This document shows, piece after piece, positions 32,191-40,525 of a DNA stretch of 64,000 nucleotides; within the stretch, counting starts at the first letter, position 1; the number at the start of each line of letters is the position of its first letter. The stretch spans positions 55,285 through 119,284 of the forward strand of contig JAZSPC010000050.1 in NCBI GenBank assembly GCA_045537285.1. Direction: 5' to 3'. The stretch is from HGM13634 sp045537285 (GTDB taxonomy: Bacteria; Bacillota; Clostridia; TANB77; CAG-508). The notes beneath the pieces are model-generated. The model did no database searches. It was not told where the DNA came from and worked only from the letters and a program-made list of their open reading frames with translations. The position numbers were made by a program, and so were the translations under genes.

Positions 32191-33195
32191 TTAAGTCTCA
32201 ATACTTACGGCGTGAGCTATTCCTGGAATTGATTCGCCTTGCTGAGTAGAAGTTGCATTTGTTAAAGCACCAGTGGCAACTAATAGTATTTTCTTTAATT
32301 TTTTTGATTTTAATTGTTCAAATAGATACCCAGAAAAAACGGTTCCACAACATGCGCATCCGCTACCACCGGAGTGAGTATCTTGAGAGTTTTTATCAAA
32401 TATTAATACACCACAATCATTATAATTTGATTTAATGTTATATCCTTGTTTTTCAGCAAGGTCTATTACGATTTCTTTACCTATGTGACCTAAATCACCA
32501 GTGATAATTGCGTCATAATAACTTGGTTTTCTTCCGGTATCTTGAAAATGAGTTATTATTGTGTCAATAGCAGCAGGCGCCATTGCAGCTCCCATATTAT
32601 TTGCATCTTTAATTCCCATATCAACTATTTTTCCAATAGTGGCATGAGTTATAAATGGTCCAACTCCATTTTTTGAAACAACAGCACTTCCAGCACCTGT
32701 TACAGTCCATTGTGAAGAAGGTGGTCTTTGATTTCCTAGTTCTAATGGGAATCTAAATTGCTTTTCAGCACTACAAAAGTGACTTGATGCAGCGCATAAA
32801 GTATTCTTTCCGGCACCACCATCTATAAATATACTTGACATTATCAAACCCTCAACAAAAGTTGAACAAGCCCCAAATATTCCTAGAAATGGAATATTTA
32901 AATCTCTAAGTCCAAAACTAGAAGAGATACATTGATTTAATAAATCTCCTGCAAAACAATAATCTATATTTGAAGCTGGCAACTCGGATTTGGTAATAGC
33001 CATATTTACGGTTTCTTTTATAATTTTACTCTCTGCTTTTTCCCAAGTTTCTTCGCCCCAGAACTCGTCTTCTAGACATTGATCAAAGTATTTTGCAAGT
33101 GGACCTTGTCCTTCTTTTGGACCAACAATACAAGCTGTGCTTGTGATAGTTGGTGGATTACTAAATTTAACTGTTTGTTTTCCTATCTTTTCCAT
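32191..33195 (-). CDS. spoVAD: stage V sporulation protein AD
   Basis: 334 aa thiolase-fold protein without enzyme activity; the Bacillus protein binds dipicolinic acid. GKQTVKFSNPPTI at the start, FGACSTF (about 105-111), SSHFCSAEKQFRFPLE and the TGDLGHIG block are characteristic. AAGGAG precedes the ATG. It follows spoVAC by 65 bases, which hold only AT-rich sequence. Confidence 0.95.
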   Translation of the reverse strand: MEKIGKQTVKFSNPPTITSTACIVGPKEGQGPLAKYFDQCLEDEFWGEETWEKAESKIIKETVNMAITKSELPASNIDYCFAGDLLNQCISSSFGLRDLNIPFLGIFGACSTFVEGLIMSSIFIDGGAGKNTLCAASSHFCSAEKQFRFPLELGNQRPPSSQWTVTGAGSAVVSKNGVGPFITHATIGKIVDMGIKDANNMGAAMAPAAIDTIITHFQDTGRKPSYYDAIITGDLGHIGKEIVIDLAEKQGYNIKSNYNDCGVLIFDKNSQDTHSGGSGCACCGTVFSGYLFEQLKSKKLKKILLVATGALTNATSTQQGESIPGIAHAVSIET

Positions 33196-33260
33196 AAAAT
33201 CTCCTTAATAAAAATAAATAGTAGTAAATATAAAACTTAAAATCTTACATATAGTATTTT

Positions 33261-33704
33261 TTAATTGAAAATGAAATAAATAATTCCAACTACTATTGAA
33301 GATGAAATTCCATATACAAGTACGGGCCCGGCCACTGTAAACATTTTAGCTCCAACCCCCATTACATAACCTTCGGATTTGTATTCCATGGCGGGAGAAA
33401 CAATAGAGTTAGCAAAACCTGTTATTGGAATTAAAGAACCAGCTCCCGCAAATTTTCCTATTTTATTAAAACAATTTAAACCAGTTAAGAAAGCGCTTAT
33501 ACCTATTAAAACTATGGATACAATAGTTCCTGAAATTTGTGTATCTAATCCTTGTGATTTACAATATGAATTTATTAACTGACCTATAACACATATTAAA
33601 CCACCAACCCAAAATGCATTAAAACAATTTTTGAGAATAGGGGAATTAGGTGTTTTTTGATCAACATAATCTTGATAATCCTTTTTTGTATCTTGTGGAT
33701 TCAT
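33261..33704 (-). CDS. spoVAC: stage V sporulation protein AC
   Basis: 147 aa from ATG 33704, preceded by AAGGAGG; the longer frame upstream overlaps the dodecin gene. Several hydrophobic helices and FAGAGSLIPITGFANSI, the paralogue of the SpoVAE motif, identify it. SpoVAC of Bacillus is a mechanosensitive-like channel for dipicolinic acid. Confidence 0.93.
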   Translation of the reverse strand: MNPQDTKKDYQDYVDQKTPNSPILKNCFNAFWVGGLICVIGQLINSYCKSQGLDTQISGTIVSIVLIGISAFLTGLNCFNKIGKFAGAGSLIPITGFANSIVSPAMEYKSEGYVMGVGAKMFTVAGPVLVYGISSSIVVGIIYFIFN

Positions 33705-33714
33705 AATTTCCTCC

Positions 33715-33927
33715 TTATAATCTATTTTCGTCAACAATAAAACTTAAATCTATATCAACAAAGTATTCTGATATTTGATTGTTTATAATATTAGCTCTTT
33801 GCTCTAAAACCTTTATTTCTGAAATGAAATCGATTGTTTTAGAAACCTCATTAATAGCTTTTAAAGTAGCGTCTTTCCAAGAAATATTTGAAATTCCTGT
33901 TATTATTAAATGCTTTTTTGTGCTCAT
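33715..33927 (-). CDS. dodecin-family flavin-binding protein
   Basis: 70 aa, the length of dodecins. The pattern T-G-x-S-x-x-S-W-x-D-A (Trp17) followed by an amphipathic helix (AINEVSKTID), then KVLEQRANIINNQISEY and a final beta strand FVDIDLSFIV matches the beta-alpha-beta-beta fold. Dodecins form hollow dodecamers that bind flavins; Trp17 is where the flavin-stacking Trp is found in relatives. ATG 33927 follows GGAGG. The stop is 10 bases before spoVAC, so it is the first gene of the spoVA operon, which suggests expression in the forespore. Confidence 0.75.
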   Translation of the reverse strand: MSTKKHLIITGISNISWKDATLKAINEVSKTIDFISEIKVLEQRANIINNQISEYFVDIDLSFIVDENRL

Positions 33928-34024
33928 AAAAACCTCCAAATTTGAAAAAAATATTACTAGTATAATTTCCTTTAAGAGTTTTTTTATACAAAAAAATAAT
34001 GTTTTTAAAAATATACGGAAACAA

Positions 34025-34065
34025 ATATTACAGAAATATTACAATAAGGTTATTTTTATATTACA
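34025..34065 (+). promoter_or_regulatory. three helically phased ATATTACA direct repeats upstream of the pilus operon
   Basis: ATATTACA occurs at 34025-34032, 34036-34043 and 34058-34065. The spacing is 11 and 22 bp, i.e. one and two helical turns. The last copy ends 15 bp before the -35 at 34081. The arrangement fits an activator-binding array. Confidence 0.5.
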
Positions 34066-34080
34066 ATTAAGAAGAACATA

Positions 34081-34108
34081 TTGACTTTTTTGGGTAAAAT
34101 TATAAAAT
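34081..34108 (+). promoter_or_regulatory. candidate promoter of the pilus operon
   Basis: -35 TTGACT (34081-34086), 16-bp spacer, -10 TAAAAT (34103-34108). The start codon is about 100 bases downstream. The remainder of 33928-34212 is AT-rich without a gene. Confidence 0.5.
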
Positions 34109-34212
34109 ATATATGAAAAATTTACAAAAAAATAAAATTTATTCAAGTATGAAAATTGTATAATTATGAAAAATAAGTTATATAAAAATTTTACAGAAGG
34201 AGAAAATTACAA

Positions 34213-35808
34213 ATGCCAAGTTGCTTAGGATTGTATATAGAAGATAACTTAATAAAATATGCAAAAGTTTCAAAAAATAATGATGCATTAAAAGTTGAAT
34301 CTTTTGGTGTTAAGTTTTATGAAAAAATAGGTACAGCCATAAAACAAATAGTAGAAGAAACATATAGCTTTAAATTACCTATTAGTATAAATACTACTGA
34401 TGAATGGTATAACGAAATTGAAGTTTTTAGCTTGTTATCAAAAAAAGATATAGATAATGCCATAAAAACTGAGTTTGAAAATATATGCTATCTTAAAGAT
34501 TTAAACAAAAACATATATGAGCAAAGATATATTTTTACAAACTCATATAAAGGTGATGAAAAGATTAAAGCTATCCATATATCAGTTCCTAAAACAGCAA
34601 TTGAACAAAAGAAAAATCAATTTACAGAATATAAAATAAGTAATATAACTCCTCTTAGTGTTGCAATTTCGAGCTTGATTAAAAAAGAAAAAAAGGGAAC
34701 TGTAATGATTGTAAACATTGAGAAGGATACAACAATCACTAAAATTACAAATGGTACAGTAGCTGATGTTCAAACATTAAATTATGGTTCACAAGAAATA
34801 TTAGAAAAAATAAACCAAAAAGAAAATTCATATGCAAAAGCTTATGAAATATGTAAAAATTCAACTATATATACAGAAACAGATAAAGATTTACAATACG
34901 AAGAAAATGAATATCTAGAAGATATAATGCCAACTCTTTTTAAAATTGTATCACAAGTTAGAAAAACAGTAGATGAGAGTATGGAAAATATAGAAAAAAT
35001 ATATATCACTGGTACAGGAGCTGTTGTAAATAATATAGATATATACTTTCAAGATTATTTAAGAGATATTCAATGCGAAATACTAAAACCAACTTTCATA
35101 AATAATAATTCTAAAATAAACATAAAAGATTATATAGAAGTGAATTCAGCAATAGCTATTGGAATACAAGGACTAGATAAGAATAGCAAAGAAATAAACT
35201 TTAAAAATGAGTCAAATGTAGATAAAGTATTAGATTTATTGACTAGCAATGTTTCAGAAGTTAAACACTCAGAAATTGCTAAAAATGTTGGCAATTTTTT
35301 CGGTAGATTTAATAGGCAAATAGATATGCTTTCTATGACTTTTGTTATGATGGTTGTATTATATTGTTCAGGAATGCTAGTTATAGATTCTCAAATAAAG
35401 AACAAAATTGAAGATGCAAACAAATCAATAGATGACACAAACGCAAAAATTGAACAAATTCAATCACATAATAGAAAGTTTAATACTCAAATATCTAAAT
35501 ATGAAACATTAATTACAAATATACAAGATTTAAATGATGCTAATTCAGAAGATAAAAGATATAGAAATACTATACCAAACTTATTAAATAATATAATGGC
35601 AGTAATTCCAAGAGGGGTTCAGTTAATATCAATTCAAAACACAACTGATACTCATATTATAATAAATGCTAGATCAACTAGTTATCAAGAAATAGCTTAT
35701 TTTAAAGCAAAACTAAAAACAGAAGAAATTCTAGAAGATGTAGTATCTGATACAGGGACTTTAATTGATGGTTATTTAACTGTAACGATAGAAGGAGAGT
35801 TGCCATGA
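34213..35808 (+). CDS. type IV pilus assembly protein, PilM-PilN fusion
   Basis: 531 aa. Residues 1-330 have the FtsA/PilM-like actin fold start (LGLYIEDNLIKYAKV) and a later YITGTGAVVNNID segment. A membrane helix at about 376-395 is followed by a coiled coil (about 398-440) and a PilN-like ferredoxin-fold end (from about 455: PRGVQLISIQ, YQEIAYFKAKL). In most systems PilM is a separate cytoplasmic protein bound by the N-terminus of PilN; here both are one chain, so the contact is covalent. AAGGAG precedes ATG 34213. The stop overlaps the start of the PilO-like gene by 4 bases. Confidence 0.8.
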   Translation: MPSCLGLYIEDNLIKYAKVSKNNDALKVESFGVKFYEKIGTAIKQIVEETYSFKLPISINTTDEWYNEIEVFSLLSKKDIDNAIKTEFENICYLKDLNKNIYEQRYIFTNSYKGDEKIKAIHISVPKTAIEQKKNQFTEYKISNITPLSVAISSLIKKEKKGTVMIVNIEKDTTITKITNGTVADVQTLNYGSQEILEKINQKENSYAKAYEICKNSTIYTETDKDLQYEENEYLEDIMPTLFKIVSQVRKTVDESMENIEKIYITGTGAVVNNIDIYFQDYLRDIQCEILKPTFINNNSKINIKDYIEVNSAIAIGIQGLDKNSKEINFKNESNVDKVLDLLTSNVSEVKHSEIAKNVGNFFGRFNRQIDMLSMTFVMMVVLYCSGMLVIDSQIKNKIEDANKSIDDTNAKIEQIQSHNRKFNTQISKYETLITNIQDLNDANSEDKRYRNTIPNLLNNIMAVIPRGVQLISIQNTTDTHIIINARSTSYQEIAYFKAKLKTEEILEDVVSDTGTLIDGYLTVTIEGELP

Positions 35809-36389
35809 GAAGTAATGTAACATTATTAATAATATTAATTTCAATTATTTTACTAAGTTATATTGCGGTTGAGGGAATAAAAATAGGAAATTTTGAAATA
35901 TTATCAGTTGCTCAATTAATAGAAAGAAACGAAGAGTTAAATTATAAAATAAACGAGGCGAGTACCCTAACAACTACTAATTATACAGATAATGTAAAAA
36001 CATTAGAAGAAACGTATGAAAGGTATAAAATACAAAAACAAAAATATGAAGAATTAGCCGGAGTTACTAATGAAAAAAATGATGAAATTTATGAGACTAA
36101 ACAATACGATATAGGCTACTTATGGAGAGTGTTAGGAAATTATGCTACAAAGAGAAATTTAAATCTTGGAATTCAAGTACAAAAAAATAATACAGGTAAA
36201 AGTTCTTATAATATTAATTTTACTCTTAATGGTAAATATGTAAATATTTCGCAATTTATAACTGATATAGAAAATAATTCAGATTTATATTTCAGAATAT
36301 ATAATTTTAATCTAGGTGGAAGTGGAGAAGTAATTACAGCAACATTTACAGTAAGAAATATAAATTTAGATGCTTCAACTATATCTTAA
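35805..36389 (+). CDS. pilO: type IV pilus alignment protein PilO-like
   Basis: 194 aa. One N-terminal membrane helix (about 5-23), a coiled coil (about 40-85) and a C-terminal alpha/beta domain ending in strands, as in PilO, which pairs with PilN on the outer face of the membrane. Sequence identity to known PilO is not obvious by eye; the call relies on architecture and position. ATG overlaps the end of the PilM-PilN gene. Confidence 0.65.
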   Translation: MRSNVTLLIILISIILLSYIAVEGIKIGNFEILSVAQLIERNEELNYKINEASTLTTTNYTDNVKTLEETYERYKIQKQKYEELAGVTNEKNDEIYETKQYDIGYLWRVLGNYATKRNLNLGIQVQKNNTGKSSYNINFTLNGKYVNISQFITDIENNSDLYFRIYNFNLGGSGEVITATFTVRNINLDASTIS

Positions 36390-36422
36390 CAATATAAATA
36401 GATTTGATTTAAAGGAGATATT

Positions 36423-36821
36423 ATGAAAGGACAAGCAATAGAGATAATTAAAGACTTAATAGCTAGTATATTGATTGTTATTAGTATAGGTATTATTTTA
36501 TCAATTATATTTTATGATGATATTGCAATTGGAAAAGTTATACCGGTAGCTGATGAATATGCTTTAAGCGATGAAATGAAAAAAGAATTAGAAGATAGCA
36601 AATTAGATAGCGCGGAAGAAATAATAGTAAATTATTATATTGATGCATCTGATTTGAAAAAATATGAAAAAACAAATCAATATATAAAAGGTAAAAGTAA
36701 TCCTTTTGCAGAAATAAGTGAAAATGAAATTGGTAATAATACTGCAACAGGAGATAATAATGAATCATCAAATAACTCAAATAGCCAAGGCGGTTTCTAT
36801 GAAGATGATGGAACAAAATAG
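36423..36821 (+). CDS. membrane-anchored protein in the PilP position of the pilus operon
   Basis: 132 aa. A hydrophobic segment at about 11-30 is followed by an extracytoplasmic region with a SNPFAEI segment near residue 97, similar to the NPF seen in PilP proteins, and an Asn/Ser-rich tail. It has AAAGGAG 5 bases before the ATG. Gram-positive systems have no secretin, so a true PilP function is doubtful; it may only help anchor the assembly complex. Not recognised by sequence. Confidence 0.55.
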   Translation: MKGQAIEIIKDLIASILIVISIGIILSIIFYDDIAIGKVIPVADEYALSDEMKKELEDSKLDSAEEIIVNYYIDASDLKKYEKTNQYIKGKSNPFAEISENEIGNNTATGDNNESSNNSNSQGGFYEDDGTK

Positions 36822-36851
36822 TTTATAATATATTTATTTTTAAATAAATAA

Positions 36852-36869
36852 ATATATATATATATATAT
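36852..36869. repeat. (AT)9 dinucleotide tract upstream of the pilin gene
   Basis: Nine AT units in a larger AT palindrome-like stretch, 10 bp before the AAAGGAG of the pilin gene. Such tracts can change length by slippage. Confidence 0.7.
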
Positions 36870-36896
36870 TTATAAAAAAGAAAGGAGAAAATTTAG

Positions 36897-37106
36897 ATGA
36901 GAGGATCAAAAGGTATAACATTAGTAGCTTTAATAATAACAATAGTAGTATTATTAATACTTGCAGTTGTTGCTATAACAGCTATATCAAATGATGGTAT
37001 ATTAAACTATGCAAGCAATGCAGCTACATCTTGGAATCAAGCAGCTGGAAACGAAGCTAACACAATCCAAGGATATGTAAACTGGATGGCTAATGCTATA
37101 AATTAG
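36897..37106 (+). CDS. small type IV pilin-like prepilin (possible major pilin)
   Basis: 69 aa. The prepilin start MRGSKG|ITLVALIIT is followed by one long hydrophobic helix (about 7-29) and a small polar domain rich in Ala, Asn and Trp. The cleavage Gly is residue 6. The mature residue 5 is Ala where most pilins have Glu. The strong AAAGGAG and a strong terminator just after the gene suggest a higher level than its neighbours, as expected for a major pilin. The small size is unusual. Confidence 0.75.
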   Translation: MRGSKGITLVALIITIVVLLILAVVAITAISNDGILNYASNAATSWNQAAGNEANTIQGYVNWMANAIN

Positions 37107-37123
37107 TTTAAACAAGTTTAAAT

Positions 37124-37165
37124 AAATAAGCATATGCGTTATGCGAATGCGCATATGCTTATTTT
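37124..37165 (+). terminator. hairpin after the pilin gene
   Basis: 15-bp stem AAATAAGCATATGCG / CGCATATGCTTATTT with an 11-base loop. Few T follow, so it may only partly terminate, leaving pilin RNA more abundant than the downstream genes. Confidence 0.7.
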
Positions 37166-37217
37166 AAAAATTAGAAAGGAGAAATGTGATATTTAATTAA
37201 TATATCATAATGAACCA

Positions 37218-37988
37218 ATGGAAATTTTACTATATACAATAATATTTATAATAGGTACTTTCTTTGGAAGCTTTTTTACATTAGCAGTTTATAGAATTCC
37301 AAGAAAGGAAGATATATTAATAAAACATTCATATTGTCCTAATTGTAATTCTAAATTAGGATTTTTTGACTTATTTCCCGTATTTAGTTACATTTTTTTG
37401 GGAGCAAAGTGTAGATATTGCAAAAATAAAATAAGACCTAGATACTTAATATTAGAAATATTATCAGGTTTATCTTTCTTAATTTTAGCTATTAGTGTGA
37501 AATTAAACGTAAATAATATGCAAAGTATAATAAATGTCGTTTTTTTATTACTATATATATCTGTATTATTTATTATTGCTGGAATTGATAAAGAAAATAT
37601 AAAAATCGAAAAATCAGTTTTAATATTTGGCTTTGTTATTGAATTACTATATATAATATATCAATATACATTAGATAATAGCAGTGTGTATCAATATGTT
37701 ATGTATTTAAGCATACTTGTAATCGTACTATTAGTATTAAGAAGAATTCTGAAATCTAATGAAAATAGAAAATATATCTTACAAAATTTCTATTTATCTA
37801 TATATATGCTTATTTTTTCTGGAATTGAAACATATATATTAACTTTGTTGTTAAGTTTATTAATGATTTTATTTTATAAAAAAACTAAAAAACAAAAAGA
37901 AAACAATATACCTTATGGATTTTATTTGAGTATAAGTAACATACTACTTATAGCGATATTAAATATAATAATAAATTATGTTATATAG
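37218..37988 (+). CDS. pilD: prepilin peptidase (PilD family) with an altered second catalytic motif
   Basis: 256 aa. N-terminal FFGSFFTLAVYRIPR, a cytoplasmic loop with Cys40-x2-Cys43 and Cys65-x2-Cys68, and several membrane helices match prepilin peptidase/N-methylase. The first active-site Asp is probably Asp124 (AGIDKEN). The second motif, normally GxGD, appears at 200-204 as FSGIE, with Glu204 in place of Asp; IPYGFYLS matches the usual PFGPFL end. The ATG at 37218 has no nearby ribosome site: the AAAGGAG at 37175-37181 is followed by ATG-TGA (37184-37189) and a small hairpin (37187-37207). It cuts prepilins after the Gly and may methylate them. Confidence 0.75.
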   Translation: MEILLYTIIFIIGTFFGSFFTLAVYRIPRKEDILIKHSYCPNCNSKLGFFDLFPVFSYIFLGAKCRYCKNKIRPRYLILEILSGLSFLILAISVKLNVNNMQSIINVVFLLLYISVLFIIAGIDKENIKIEKSVLIFGFVIELLYIIYQYTLDNSSVYQYVMYLSILVIVLLVLRRILKSNENRKYILQNFYLSIYMLIFSGIETYILTLLLSLLMILFYKKTKKQKENNIPYGFYLSISNILLIAILNIIINYVI

Positions 37989-38000
37989 AGAGGAAAAACA

Positions 38001-38432
38001 ATGAAAACAAGAGATGATAGAGGATTAGCTACTGTTGATATGATAATTGCTATAATTGCTATAATGATATTTTCTTCATTAATAGTTTCAATGATGTATA
38101 GTAATGTTATGGAAAATGTAAAATTAAAGAAAGAAACATTAGCAATGATATATATAACAGAAACATTTGAAAATGTAGGTATAGAGGATTATAATAATTT
38201 GACAGTTGGAAGTTATGAAGATATAACAAACAATAATTACGATAGTTATATTGAAGGTTTAATACCAGAAGATTTGCCAGAAGATTATAAAGTGGATATT
38301 GTAATTACAAATAATCTTGAAGGTGTTAAAAATAATGAAGATATTTTAAAAAAAGTGGAACTAACATTAAATTATGAAGTAGGAGAAAAAATTTTTAGTT
38401 CTTCAATGGAAAGAATGAAAATTAAGGAGTAA
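38001..38432 (+). CDS. minor pilin-like protein 1
   Basis: 143 aa. DDRG|LATVDM then a hydrophobic helix (about 11-33) is a prepilin leader with Asp at mature position 5. The remaining domain is acidic and polar. Position just after pilD and before a second minor pilin and PilB fits the pseudopilin set. AGAGGAAA precedes the ATG. Confidence 0.7.
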   Translation: MKTRDDRGLATVDMIIAIIAIMIFSSLIVSMMYSNVMENVKLKKETLAMIYITETFENVGIEDYNNLTVGSYEDITNNNYDSYIEGLIPEDLPEDYKVDIVITNNLEGVKNNEDILKKVELTLNYEVGEKIFSSSMERMKIKE

Positions 38433-38434
38433 TT

Positions 38435-38875
38435 ATGAGAAAAAATAATGGTGTAACAATGGTCTCTCTTATAGTATACGTAGTTGTAATGACTATTGTA
38501 TTAGGCGTTATGGGTTCTATTATAACTAGTTTTTATAATAACACAGATGCGGTTCAGGGAAATGTTCAAGCAATAGTTGAGTTTAATAAATTTAACAGTT
38601 ATTTTTTAAAAGAGGTTAAATTAAATAATAACCAAGTAGACCATGTGTCGGAAGATAATACGTATATTTTATTTAAATCAGGAAATTCATTTTCTATTTC
38701 TAATAATAAAATATATTATAACAATATAAGAATATGTGATGATGTACAGGCCCTAGAATTTGTATTAGAACAAGACACAGAAGATCCAAATGGAGAATAT
38801 AGCATAATTAATGTGACGGTAGAATTTGAAAGTTTTAATAAATCTATAAGATATAAACTTGAAAATATTTATTAG
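38435..38875 (+). CDS. minor pilin-like protein 2
   Basis: 146 aa. KNNG|VTMVS and a helix at about 7-29 form a prepilin leader with Ser at mature position 5. The C-terminal beta-rich domain resembles the PilW/ComGF class in layout. AAGGAG precedes the ATG, which is 3 bases after the previous stop. Confidence 0.7.
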   Translation: MRKNNGVTMVSLIVYVVVMTIVLGVMGSIITSFYNNTDAVQGNVQAIVEFNKFNSYFLKEVKLNNNQVDHVSEDNTYILFKSGNSFSISNNKIYYNNIRICDDVQALEFVLEQDTEDPNGEYSIINVTVEFESFNKSIRYKLENIY

Positions 38876-38884
38876 GAGGAAGAT

Positions 38885-40510
38885 ATGGATAGAAGTAGAA
38901 AGATGCCTATTGGTGTTGAGTTGGTTAGAAGAGGTGTAGTAACAGAAGAACAAATAAATGCTGCAATAGAATATCAAAAAACACATAGAAAAATGAAACT
39001 TGGTGAGATATTAAGAGAAATATCAGATTGCGATGAAAAAGTTTTAATTAATGCAATTGCAGAGATATTTGGAGAAAAGGGAGTTGCGTTAAAATATAAT
39101 GATATAAAAATCAATATAGAAGACTATATTTCGCTAGACATAGTAAAAGATTGTAGAGCTATACCTTTTGAAATTGAACAAGGTAAAATAAAAGTTTGTT
39201 TTTCAGATTCAACTAACAAAAACAGTATAGATAGAGTTAAACTATTATTATTAAACAAAGGTTTAATAATGGAAAAATATATTACTTTTGATTCTAATAT
39301 TAATGCTATTATTGACAGCTTGGAAGGAAAAGCTAGTGAAGATATAGAAATGGCTAATGATACAATTAAACTTGTAGACTCTATTATAAAAACAGCCATG
39401 AGCAGAAGAGCTAGTGATATTCACTTTGAGCCGATGGAAAACAAATTAAGAGTAAGATACAGAATAGATGGTGAACTATATACAACAGTAGAATTGCCAA
39501 AAGAAAAACAAACACAAGTTATAGGACGTTTAAAAGCAATTTCTAACATGTATCAAGAAAAGAAAGAAGACCAAGATGGTAGAATTGTTACCTATCCTGA
39601 TTACAATATACGTGTTTCTTCACAAAACAATATATATGGAGAAAAATTTGTTTTAAGATTATTGAAGAAAAATCAAAACATAAAAGGATTACATGATTTA
39701 GGATTTCCAAAAGATAAAAGTATCCATGAATGTTTTGAAAAAAGAAATAGTATAACAATTATGGGTGCTCCAACAGGTGAAGGTAAAACAACATCTTTAT
39801 ATGCTATAATAAACGACTTGAATAGACCTGAGATTAATATAACAACAATAGAAGATCCAGTAGAAATAAGAATACCAGGATTAAATCAAATTGAAATGGA
39901 TTCAAAAACAACCTTTGCATCATCATTAAGAACAATATTAAGACAAGACCCAGATGTTATATTAGTAGGAGAGATAAGAGATAAAGAAACAGCCGAAATT
40001 TCTATGCAAGCAGGACAAACTGGTCACTATGTATTATCTACAATTCACACAATAGATGCAGTTGAGGTTATTACAAGACTTAGAAAACTAGGGGTTACAA
40101 ACTATGATATAGCAAGTACTCTTGCTACAACAGCATCACAAAGACTTGTTAGAAGATTATGTCCTGAATGTGCAAAAGAAAGAGAATTTAATCAAGAAGA
40201 GTTAGAAATAATTAAAAAAGTAGAAGAAAAATATGATATGAAATTCGATTTGAAAGATAAAAAGACATATGATGCTGTTGGATGTAAACATTGCAATCAG
40301 ATTGGATATTTAGACAGAATAGGAATCTTCGAAGTTTTACAAATAAATGATGAGATAAAAGAGTTAATATCAAATGATGAATCACCTATAAAAATAAAAA
40401 GAGAAGCCTTAAAACATGGTTACCAACCATTAGAAGTTGATGGTGTTAAAAAAGTTATAGAAGGCATAACAAATATGAAAGAACTTAATAAAAAATTATT
40501 GATAAATTAG
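38885..40510 (+). CDS. pilB: type IV pilus extension ATPase PilB
   Basis: 541 aa. An N-terminal GspE-N domain (about 5-135), a linker, and the secretion ATPase domain with Walker A GAPTGEGKTT (about 294-303; family mostly GPTGSGKTT), the Asp/His boxes and HYVLSTIHT. A Cys4 zinc knuckle is formed by CPEC (about 425) and CKHC. It drives pilus polymerisation at the cytoplasmic face with PilC. Confidence 0.93.
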   Translation: MDRSRKMPIGVELVRRGVVTEEQINAAIEYQKTHRKMKLGEILREISDCDEKVLINAIAEIFGEKGVALKYNDIKINIEDYISLDIVKDCRAIPFEIEQGKIKVCFSDSTNKNSIDRVKLLLLNKGLIMEKYITFDSNINAIIDSLEGKASEDIEMANDTIKLVDSIIKTAMSRRASDIHFEPMENKLRVRYRIDGELYTTVELPKEKQTQVIGRLKAISNMYQEKKEDQDGRIVTYPDYNIRVSSQNNIYGEKFVLRLLKKNQNIKGLHDLGFPKDKSIHECFEKRNSITIMGAPTGEGKTTSLYAIINDLNRPEINITTIEDPVEIRIPGLNQIEMDSKTTFASSLRTILRQDPDVILVGEIRDKETAEISMQAGQTGHYVLSTIHTIDAVEVITRLRKLGVTNYDIASTLATTASQRLVRRLCPECAKEREFNQEELEIIKKVEEKYDMKFDLKDKKTYDAVGCKHCNQIGYLDRIGIFEVLQINDEIKELISNDESPIKIKREALKHGYQPLEVDGVKKVIEGITNMKELNKKLLIN

Positions 40511-40525
40511 AAAGGGAATTAACAA

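Noticed and set aside
33940..34020. SigG promoter for the dodecin-spoVA operon
   Set aside because: A GTATA and a TATACTA-like pair on the minus strand are visible but separated by about 20 bp, longer than the usual SigG spacer.
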